Below are positions 1-5,656 of a stretch of 13,609 nucleotides of DNA, in pieces; position 1 is the stretch's first letter; each line of letters starts with the position of its first letter. The stretch lies in contig JAFGCE010000012.1 in assembly GCA_016932755.1 (NCBI GenBank), positions 1-13,609 of the forward strand, written 5' to 3'. The position numbers and the translations under genes were made by a program. A model generated the notes under the pieces. It was not told the origin of the DNA. It saw nothing but the letters and a program-made list of their open reading frames with translations, and ran no database searches. This DNA comes from Candidatus Woesearchaeota archaeon (GTDB lineage: Archaea; Nanobdellota; Nanobdellia; Woesearchaeales; JAGWAF01).

Positions 1-470
1 GGCTGACAAAGGATATCTTTAACAAAATTGTCAATAAAGTCCAGTACATGCCGGGGGTTATTGAAACTTTTGAGGAGCTTAAGAAAAAGGGATACAGGAC
101 AGCAATGATTTCCGGCGGTTTCAAGAACCAGGCAAACAGGGCAATCAGGGATTTGGGGATTGACCACACCTTTGCAGCCTGCGAATATTTTTTTGATGAC
201 AATTCAGGCAGGCTCACGCACTGGAACATGATACCATGCGATTATGAGGGAAAGGTTGATTTTATGAGGCTTATGATGAGGGAATACGGGCTTCATCCTT
301 CGGAATGCGCTTTTGTCGGAGACGGAGTAAACGACATTCCCCTTGCAAAAGAAGTCGGCTTGTCAATTGCTTTCAACGGAAGGAAAGAGCTTCAGGAAGT
401 AACAACTCATTCAATAAACCAGCCTGAAGGAAAGAAAGATTTGAAGGCAATACTAAAGTTTTTTAAATAA
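1..470 (+). CDS. serB: Phosphoserine phosphatase-like HAD hydrolase, 5' partial
   Basis: The reading frame is open to the left edge of the window (first complete codon at base 3), so the N-terminus and HAD motif I (DxD) lie outside. What remains, about 155 residues, carries the later HAD motifs. These are motif II ISGGF (Ser about residue 37 of the visible part), a motif III Lys (EGKVDF, about residue 84) and motif IV VGDGVNDIPLAKEVGL (about 105-120), followed by SIAFNGR. This set, and especially the GDGVND...IAFN pattern, is typical of the SerB branch of HAD phosphatases, which hydrolyse phosphoserine to serine in the cytosol. Related enzymes act on other small phosphomonoesters, so the substrate is inferred. 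The stop is 21 bases before kae1, and the kae1 promoter-like box overlaps the last codons. Confidence 0.8.
   Translation, partial: LTKDIFNKIVNKVQYMPGVIETFEELKKKGYRTAMISGGFKNQANRAIRDLGIDHTFAACEYFFDDNSGRLTHWNMIPCDYEGKVDFMRLMMREYGLHPSECAFVGDGVNDIPLAKEVGLSIAFNGRKELQEVTTHSINQPEGKKDLKAILKFFK
462..469 (+). promoter_or_regulatory. Box A (TATA) for kae1
   Basis: TTTAAATA, matching the archaeal box A consensus, is centred about 26.5 bases before the ATG at 492. It lies inside the last codons of the upstream phosphatase gene. The spacing puts the transcription start on or next to the ATG, so the kae1 mRNA is predicted to be leaderless. No Shine-Dalgarno sequence is visible. Confidence 0.55.
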
Positions 471-491
471 AACTCCACTGAATTCTTGAAT

Positions 492-1475
492 ATGATATGC
501 CTGGGAATAGAAAGCACTGCACATACGTTTGGGATTGGGATTGTAACAGACAAAGGCAAAGTCCTTGCCAATGTAAAGGATGTTTTCACGACAAAGACAG
601 GGGGCATTGTCCCTGCAAAAGCAGCAGAGCATCATGCAGCTGTCTGCGATGAGGTTGTCAAAAAAGCTTTGGAAACAGCAAAGCTGAAAATAGAAGATAT
701 TGACTTGATTGCATTCTCGCAAAGCCCTGGATTGGGGCATACTTTAAGGATTGGGGCGTTTGCTGCAAGGGACCTCAGCTTAATCTACAAAAAGCCATTG
801 GTTGGCGTCAACCACTGCATAGCCCACCTTGAAATCGGAAGGCTTTTGACAGATGCAAAAGACCCTGTCCTTCTTTATGTTTCAGGAGCAAACACTCAGA
901 TAATAGCATATGATGCAGGCAAGTACAGGGTTTTCGGGGAAAGCCTTGACGGCGGTGTCGGGAATTTCCTTGACACTTTTGCAAGGGAGCTTGGATTAGG
1001 GTTTCCCGGAGGACCGAGGATAGCTGAGCTTGCAGGGAAAGGAAAAGAGTTCATTGAGCTTCCGTATTCTGTTAAGGGAATGGACATAAGCTTGGGCGGG
1101 CTGCTTACAAACCTGAAGCAGAAGCTGAAATCAGGAAAGTACAGGAAAGAGGATTTGGCTTACTCAATACAGGAAACTGTTTTTGCAATGCTCCTGGAAG
1201 TTTCTGAAAGGGCGATGGCGCACTGCGGAAAGGAAGAACTGCTGCTTGGAGGGGGTGTTGCGTGCAACACAAGGCTGCAGGAGATGGCAAAAAAGATGTG
1301 CGAAGAGAGAAAATCAAAATGCTTTGTTCTTGAAAACCAGTTCAATGTTGACAACGGAGCAATGATAGCATGGCTTGGCATTGTCATGCACAAGGCAGGA
1401 ATCAAAACAAGAATTGAAGATTCTGAAATAAAGCCTTATGAAAGGACAGACGACGTGAAAGTAACCTGGAGATAA
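492..1475 (+). CDS. kae1: tRNA N6-adenosine threonylcarbamoyltransferase Kae1 (KEOPS subunit)
   Basis: 327 residues. Kae1 is the catalytic KEOPS subunit that transfers threonylcarbamoyl from TC-AMP to A37 of ANN-decoding tRNAs in the cytosol. The N-terminus MICLGIESTAHTFGIGIV is the characteristic archaeal/eukaryotic form. The metal-binding HxxxH is seen as HCIAH (H108, H112), and the third metal ligand is probably the Asp in NVDNGA (D287). The ASKHA nucleotide-binding segments VSGANTQ (130-136), LDGGVGNFLDTF and LLGGGVACN (251-259) are present. The protein ends in DVKVTWR like other Kae1 proteins, so it is not fused to Bud32 kinase as in some archaea. The ATG at 492 was chosen over an in-frame TTG at 486 because of the conserved N-terminus and the box A spacing. 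One oddity: the usual SFSGLL segment reads SLGGLL (200-205). The substrate class includes the tRNA-Ile(UAU) encoded in this window. Confidence 0.95.
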   Translation: MICLGIESTAHTFGIGIVTDKGKVLANVKDVFTTKTGGIVPAKAAEHHAAVCDEVVKKALETAKLKIEDIDLIAFSQSPGLGHTLRIGAFAARDLSLIYKKPLVGVNHCIAHLEIGRLLTDAKDPVLLYVSGANTQIIAYDAGKYRVFGESLDGGVGNFLDTFARELGLGFPGGPRIAELAGKGKEFIELPYSVKGMDISLGGLLTNLKQKLKSGKYRKEDLAYSIQETVFAMLLEVSERAMAHCGKEELLLGGGVACNTRLQEMAKKMCEERKSKCFVLENQFNVDNGAMIAWLGIVMHKAGIKTRIEDSEIKPYERTDDVKVTWR

Positions 1476-1498
1476 AAATAAATAAAAAACAAAAAGAA
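1473..1498 (-). terminator. T-rich terminator after the zinc-ribbon gene
   Basis: Read on the minus strand, the bases after the zinc-ribbon stop are several T-runs of 4-6 with few interruptions. This is the usual form of an archaeal intrinsic terminator, with no stem-loop needed. It fills the short gap between the convergent kae1 and zinc-ribbon genes. Confidence 0.5.
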
Positions 1499-2011
1499 TT
1501 ACCTTTGGCTTAGCTTAGCCTTGATATGCCCGAAGAGTGTTTTCTTTTTCTTCACTGGCTTCTTTGCTTTTTTCACTGCTTTCTTCTTTGCCGGTTTCTT
1601 TTTAACTGCCTTTTTCTTCACTGGCTTTTTAGCTTTCTTCGGCTTTGCCTTTTTCACTGCCCTTTTCTTTTCTGCTTTTCTCTTAAGCTTCTTTGCTTTC
1701 TTCGGCTTTGCTTTTCTCTTAAGCTTTCTTGCCTTTTTCTTAGGTTTCTTTGCTTTCTTCGGCTCTTCTGTCCCTAATGTAACCATTATCCTTTCAGCAG
1801 CCTCTGTTCTTGCGGGAATAAACTGGTGGGCTGCATCCATCTTGCTCTCAAGCTGTGGAGCCAACGGCTCGTATATCAGCCCGCATTCTCTGCATATTAT
1901 CTGCTCTCTTTCTTCGTTGTAAATGAGGTTTACTGAAGCGCAGTCAGGGCACTCTTTTATCTGGCGGATGCTTGTGACACCCGTTTTTTTGGGTTTTGAT
2001 TTCTTTGCCAT
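1499..2011 (-). CDS. TFB-like zinc-ribbon protein with histone-H1-like lysine tail
   Basis: 170 residues, predicted soluble and very basic. The N-terminal part holds a CPDC...CREC zinc ribbon (C21, C24, C40, C43) in a context (ECPDC, IICRECGLIYE) resembling the N-terminal ribbon of archaeal TFB. The cyclin-fold repeats of TFB are absent. A linker (about 44-83) leads into an almost pure Lys/Ala/Pro/Arg tail (about 84-157) like the C-terminal tail of histone H1 or bacterial H1-like proteins, followed by TLFGHIKAKLSQR. The ATG at 2011 gives MAKKSK and is preferred to a TTG at 2035 because box A lies about 30 bases upstream of it. A DNA- or RNA-binding role, perhaps in chromatin or transcription, is inference. 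I do not recognise a named family. Confidence 0.8.
   Translation of the reverse strand: MAKKSKPKKTGVTSIRQIKECPDCASVNLIYNEEREQIICRECGLIYEPLAPQLESKMDAAHQFIPARTEAAERIMVTLGTEEPKKAKKPKKKARKLKRKAKPKKAKKLKRKAEKKRAVKKAKPKKAKKPVKKKAVKKKPAKKKAVKKAKKPVKKKKTLFGHIKAKLSQR
1541..1762 (-). repeat. Low-complexity, degenerate tandem repeat encoding the KKAKKP-type tail
   Basis: On the plus strand this is a pyrimidine-rich tract with recurring units such as TTTGCTTTCTTCGGCTTTGC and CTCTTAAGCTT. On the coding (minus) strand it encodes repeated KPKKAKK, KLKRKA and KKAVKK units. The repeats are imperfect at both DNA and protein level, which fits expansion and drift by slippage inside the gene. Long plus-strand Phe/Leu-rich frames here are only its complement. 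Confidence 0.8.
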
Positions 2012-2036
2012 GTTGTCAATTTTCTTAAATAGCAAG

Positions 2037-2045
2037 TATTTATAT
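2037..2045 (-). promoter_or_regulatory. Box A for the zinc-ribbon gene
   Basis: ATATAAATA on the minus strand is centred about 30 bases before the ATG at 2011, giving a leader of 0-3 bases. It shares the 90-base divergent intergenic region with the trx-ccdA promoter. Confidence 0.5.
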
Positions 2046-2070
2046 CTTTCGAAACATCCAAATCAAAAAG

Positions 2071-2078
2071 TTTAAAAA
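2071..2078 (+). promoter_or_regulatory. Box A for the thioredoxin-CcdA gene
   Basis: TTTAAAAA is centred about 27.5 bases before the ATG at 2102, which predicts a leaderless transcript. It sits back to back with the zinc-ribbon promoter. Confidence 0.5.
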
Positions 2079-2101
2079 CAACAGTAAAAACTGATTAACA
2101 A

Positions 2102-3220
2102 ATGGGAATCATAAAAAAAGCAGGATTAACAGCCTTAATTGTATTGCTCTCTTTGCTAGTCCTGCCTTCTGTTTATGCTGCAAAAACGTGCATTTATGAG
2201 TTTCAGTCCCTAGGATGCCCTCACTGCGCCAAGGTTGAGGCTTTTCTTAATGATTTAGAAAGCGAATATAACCTAGACGTTCGTTATATTGACGCCAATA
2301 AAGAATCCAAGCTTTTTGCTGATCTTTTGGGAAAATATGAAGTACCGATGGATGAATGGGGGCTTGTCCCTACTGTTTTTATAGGGGATTATTACTGCAT
2401 TGGGGATAGTCCCTGTATCTCAAATCTTGAGCAGAAGATTATTGAAAATGAAGGGGCTGTTTGTCCTGATAACAAAGACGGCTACAACCATAACGCTTCA
2501 GTCCAGCCCCGGCGTGAAACCATAGAATTTACTTTTGCGGGGATTACAGGGCTTGCTTTGGTTGACGCTGTCAACCCCTGCGCTTTGGCTGTATTGGTAA
2601 TCCTGCTTTCAACAATCTTATTGAGAGACCCTGAAAAGAAAAGCAAGGCTCTGCATGCAGGGATAGCTTTTACATTTGCTGTTTATTTTTGCTATTTTAT
2701 TATGGGGGCTCTAATCGTATTCGGGCTTAAGTGGGTTACGTCAGCGACATCACTGAGCACTTTATGGCTTTACAAGGCATTCGGGGTTTTTGCAATAATA
2801 ATCGGCATCCTGAATATCAAGGACTATTTCAAGTACGGAGCAGGAGGATTTGTTATGGAAGTGCCTATGAAATGGCGGCCAAAGATGAAGGAATTTATCA
2901 GTAGTGTTACATCAACAAGAGGAGCTTTCCTTGTTGGGATTATCGTAAGCCTTTTCCTTCTTCCATGCACATCCGGGCCTTATTTTGTTGCAGGAGGGCT
3001 GCTGGCTGGTGTTCAATGGATGACAGCACTTCCCTGGCTTGCTTACTACAATCTTTTGTTTGTAGCTCCGATGATTATAATCACCCTGGTTGTTTACGGA
3101 GGGTTGACAGCTGTTGGGGAAATCTCAGGATGGAGAGAAAGAAACATCAGAAGGCTTCATTTGTTTGCAGGAATAATCCTTGTTGCATTGGGAATCGCTA
3201 TGGTTGCCGGGCTGGTTTAA
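2102..3220 (+). CDS. Secreted thioredoxin domain fused to CcdA/DsbD-type membrane thiol transporter
   Basis: 372 residues. A signal peptide (about 1-26, ending SVYA) is followed by an extracytoplasmic thioredoxin/glutaredoxin-like domain with active site CPHC (39-42) and a cis-Pro segment LVPTVFI (P90). A further Cys pair (C99, C105) could form a second disulfide. After a linker at about 120-140 comes a polytopic CcdA/DsbD-beta domain. Its paired redox cysteines lie in the hallmark contexts VNPCAL (C160) and LLPCTSGP (C289). Members of this superfamily carry electrons from cytosolic thioredoxin across the membrane to extracytoplasmic disulfides or cytochrome c maturation. Here donor and acceptor sit on one chain, as in bacterial DsbD, but with the thioredoxin domain at the N-terminus. 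No cytochrome gene is nearby, so disulfide reduction or isomerisation on the cell surface is the likelier role (inference). The 3' end overlaps the convergent LOG gene by 23 bases. Confidence 0.88.
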   Translation: MGIIKKAGLTALIVLLSLLVLPSVYAAKTCIYEFQSLGCPHCAKVEAFLNDLESEYNLDVRYIDANKESKLFADLLGKYEVPMDEWGLVPTVFIGDYYCIGDSPCISNLEQKIIENEGAVCPDNKDGYNHNASVQPRRETIEFTFAGITGLALVDAVNPCALAVLVILLSTILLRDPEKKSKALHAGIAFTFAVYFCYFIMGALIVFGLKWVTSATSLSTLWLYKAFGVFAIIIGILNIKDYFKYGAGGFVMEVPMKWRPKMKEFISSVTSTRGAFLVGIIVSLFLLPCTSGPYFVAGGLLAGVQWMTALPWLAYYNLLFVAPMIIITLVVYGGLTAVGEISGWRERNIRRLHLFAGIILVALGIAMVAGLV

Positions 3221-3734
3221 GAATTTCTTTCAGCGCATCCATGTTTTCAGCAAAGCTGACCAGGTTGCCTTCCACTTTGACAGACTTGTGCTTTCCAACG
3301 CCCCCTATTTTTGCGATTATATCCTTGTAATGGCTTCCATAGCAGATAATCGGCTTTCTTGGGATAAGCTTAAGCTTCATAAGGTTCCAGACTTCCATTA
3401 ATTCCTGCATTGTTCCTGTGCTTCCTTTCAGTATTATGAAAACATCCCCAAGTTCGATGTTTTTCCTTATCCTTTCAGAAATATTTTTTGTCCTTATCTC
3501 TTCATCAAGAAAGGGGTTTGGCTCAACATAATCAAGGTCATCTGTTGTTATGCCTATTGTTTTTCCGTTTGCTGATTTTGCACCTTTTGCTGTCGCCTCC
3601 ATTATGCCCATATACCCGCCGTTGACAACAACAAATCCGCTCTCTGCAAGGGTTTTGCCTATCTCATAAGCTTCCTTGTAATCCTCATCCCCCTCAACAG
3701 GAGCAGAACTCCCGAATATGACTGCGTTCCTGAT
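3198..3734 (-). CDS. LOG-family Rossmann nucleotide-binding protein, probable AUC start
   Basis: 178 residues from an ATC at 3734. The LOG/SLOG Rossmann fold is clear. Strand 1 and its glycine loop are AVIFGSSAP (4-12), followed by VVVNGGYMGIMEA (35-47) and the phosphate-binding segment KGSTGTMQE (103-111), a variant of the family PGGxGTxxE motif. Some relatives are cytokinin-type phosphoribohydrolases or nucleotide sensors, and the substrate here is unknown. The first ATG, at 3611, would delete strand 1 and the glycine loop and cannot be the true start. Between it and the upstream in-frame stop at 3765-3767 there is no ATG, GTG or TTG. The ATC gives RNAVIFGSS directly after initiation and has a GGGGG run 7 bases upstream. 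The gene begins 16 bases after the lonB stop, so it is probably cotranscribed with lonB. Confidence 0.8.
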   Translation of the reverse strand: MRNAVIFGSSAPVEGDEDYKEAYEIGKTLAESGFVVVNGGYMGIMEATAKGAKSANGKTIGITTDDLDYVEPNPFLDEEIRTKNISERIRKNIELGDVFIILKGSTGTMQELMEVWNLMKLKLIPRKPIICYGSHYKDIIAKIGGVGKHKSVKVEGNLVSFAENMDALKEILKPARQP

Positions 3735-3741
3735 TTTATAA

Positions 3742-3746
3742 CCCCC
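3742..3746 (-). promoter_or_regulatory. Shine-Dalgarno-like GGGGG deciding the LOG start
   Basis: GGGGG on the minus strand can pair with the CCUCC of 16S rRNA using one G-U wobble. It lies 7 bases before the ATC at 3734 and just after the lonB stop. It is the main support for AUC initiation of the LOG gene. Confidence 0.45.
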
Positions 3747-3750
3747 AAAC

Positions 3751-5613
3751 TTATGAAATGCTTTTTATCTTTTTCAAAATGCTTTCCTTTCCTTTCCATT
3801 CAAGAGCTTCCTGCAGGACATCCACAATTGTGTCAACAGGAATTATTTTTGTGCCGTCAAGCTTTGTCTTGTCGACAATTATGTCCTGAAGATTTGACCT
3901 TGGGACAATTATTCTCTTTATGCCTGCCTCAATTGCAGCCTCAACCTTGCTGCTCACTCCTCCGATAGGAAGCACATCCCCTCTTACAGAAAGCGAGCCT
4001 GTCATTGCGCACTCCTGTTTTATAGGGATTTTTTTCAGTGCAGATATTATTGATGTTGCGACAGCAATGCTTGCTGAATCGCCCTCAACTCCCTCATATG
4101 TCTGCAGGAACTGGACATGGATATCATATTTCTCCTTGATGTCTTCACCAAAGAACTTCTTTACAATTGCAGAAACATTCTGCACAGCCTCTTTTGCAAT
4201 CTCGCCAAGCTTTCCTGTCGCAATTATCTTGGCTTCCTTTCCTCCGGGGGTCACAGCAGACTCAATAGGAAGAAGTATTCCTGAATAAGCGTCTGTCCCT
4301 CCTATAACAGCCAGGCCGTTGACCCTTCCGATTCTTTTTCCGGATGTGATGATAACATCATATTCCTTTTTCCTTTCAATAAACTTGTCTGCAATCTGCT
4401 TTTCCAAAGGCCTTGCAATTTTCTTTGCTCCTGCAACATGGCTTTTCATGACCAGCTTGGACTTCTCCTTGACAGCAAGGTCTCCGGCAGCCCTGACAAG
4501 CCCCCCAAGCTCCCTTAGCCTTAATGTGAGATGGCTTTTCCTGTTTGCCATCCTTCTTGCCTCTTCAATTATCTCATCAACAGCTTCCTTGCTGAAATGG
4601 GGTATCTTCTTGTCCTTTATGACTTCCTGAGCGACAAACACTGCAATCTTATCCCTGTTCTCTTTTGTGTCAAGGATTGTCTCATCCATGTAAACCTCAT
4701 AGCCGTAGCCCCTTATCCTTGACCTAAGCGCAGGATGCATGTGCTTTATTGTCTCAAGATTGCCTGCAGCGATAAGGATAAAATTGCATGGAACAGGCTC
4801 TGTCCTTACCATTGCGCCTGCAGACCTTTCGCTCTGCCCTGTTATCGGGTACATTCCTTCCTGAAGGGATGTCAAAAGCTCCTGCTGTGTTGCAGGCTCT
4901 AATGTAGCAATCTCATCAATAAAAAGCACTCCCTGGTTTGCCTTGTGAATCATTCCTGCGACAACCCTTTCATGCGCAGGAGTTCCAAGCCCTCCTGACT
5001 GGAAAGGGTCATGGAGAACATCTCCCAGAAGAGCGCCGGCATGAGAGCCTGTCGCGTCATAAAAAGGAGCCTGCTTTTTCTTGTAGTTGTCAACAATCAG
5101 CTTTGGAGGCTGTATCATTGGCGAGCTCATCCTCCTGCCGAGATTAAGGTAAAGCACGAACGCCGCAAGGAAAACCATTCCTCCAAGGAAAAATGCTGCA
5201 AACATTACATCAGACTTGTAGTACGACCTCACCCACCAAGGAGCGAACATCGCAAGAAGCACAAGTATGAACAGGATTATGTTCTGGTTCTTGAACATGC
5301 CCATTGAGTCAAGCCTTGCCCTAAAAACAACATCCCTTCCGTTGCCTGCATGGACTGATTTTATCAGCGGGTTGTTTTCGTCATTCGGGTTTGGGAATGA
5401 AAGGATATCAACAAGCTTCTCCTTTGGCAAAAGCTCTGCCAGGGCAAGCCCGAGCATGCTTTTTCCTGTGCCAGGCTCTCCTATCAGAAGAACATGCCTT
5501 TTCTGCTGTGCAGCTTTTTTTATAACTTCAACTGCTTTTTCCTGGCCTATGACCTGGCCGATTATGTTCTTAGAAACATTTATGTCTGCAGTACTCTTGT
5601 ATTTCAAAGCCAT
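3751..5613 (-). CDS. lonB: Archaeal membrane-anchored ATP-dependent Lon protease (LonB type)
   Basis: 620 residues, close to the usual length of archaeal LonB. It degrades misfolded and regulatory proteins and is anchored on the cytosolic face of the membrane. The AAA+ module has Walker A GEPGTGKS (45-52), interrupted as in archaeal Lon by two transmembrane segments (about 111-129 and 135-157). Walker B is LFIDE (230-234), followed by sensor regions. The C-terminal protease domain has the Ser-Lys dyad: Ser in EGDSAS (S513) and Lys in GGVSSKVEA (K556). There is no N-terminal LAN domain, as expected for the archaeal type. The ATG at 5613 (MALKYK) is preferred to a TTG at 5619 because box A lies 27 bases upstream of 5613. 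The gene has its own promoter after the kinase gene and is followed at 16 bases by the LOG gene. Confidence 0.96.
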   Translation of the reverse strand: MALKYKSTADINVSKNIIGQVIGQEKAVEVIKKAAQQKRHVLLIGEPGTGKSMLGLALAELLPKEKLVDILSFPNPNDENNPLIKSVHAGNGRDVVFRARLDSMGMFKNQNIILFILVLLAMFAPWWVRSYYKSDVMFAAFFLGGMVFLAAFVLYLNLGRRMSSPMIQPPKLIVDNYKKKQAPFYDATGSHAGALLGDVLHDPFQSGGLGTPAHERVVAGMIHKANQGVLFIDEIATLEPATQQELLTSLQEGMYPITGQSERSAGAMVRTEPVPCNFILIAAGNLETIKHMHPALRSRIRGYGYEVYMDETILDTKENRDKIAVFVAQEVIKDKKIPHFSKEAVDEIIEEARRMANRKSHLTLRLRELGGLVRAAGDLAVKEKSKLVMKSHVAGAKKIARPLEKQIADKFIERKKEYDVIITSGKRIGRVNGLAVIGGTDAYSGILLPIESAVTPGGKEAKIIATGKLGEIAKEAVQNVSAIVKKFFGEDIKEKYDIHVQFLQTYEGVEGDSASIAVATSIISALKKIPIKQECAMTGSLSVRGDVLPIGGVSSKVEAAIEAGIKRIIVPRSNLQDIIVDKTKLDGTKIIPVDTIVDVLQEALEWKGKESILKKIKSIS

Positions 5614-5636
5614 ACTCAATTAAGAACTATAAAGAA

Positions 5637-5644
5637 TATTTAAA
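5637..5644 (-). promoter_or_regulatory. Box A for lonB
   Basis: TTTAAATA on the minus strand is centred 27.5 bases before the ATG at 5613, predicting a leaderless lonB(-LOG) transcript. It lies in the 43-base gap after the kinase stop. Confidence 0.55.
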
Positions 5645-5656
5645 TGTTTATGGTTT

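Noticed and set aside
486..491. TTG start for kae1 six bases upstream
   Set aside because: The conserved Kae1 N-terminus begins at MICLG and box A spacing fits the ATG at 492. The TTGs at 2035 and 5619 and the GTG at 9184 were rejected on similar grounds.
1521..1922. Long plus-strand Phe/Leu-rich frames resembling a membrane protein
   Set aside because: They are the complement of the Lys-rich tail of the zinc-ribbon gene (AAG/AAA read as CTT/TTT), with no start context and no recognisable fold.
3198..3611. LOG protein starting at the first ATG (3611)
   Set aside because: It would lack the first Rossmann strand and glycine loop that are plainly encoded in frame upstream.
5011..5307. Plus-strand frames inside lonB and the kinase gene
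   Set aside because: They are antisense shadows of strongly supported genes, with no motif or promoter of their own.
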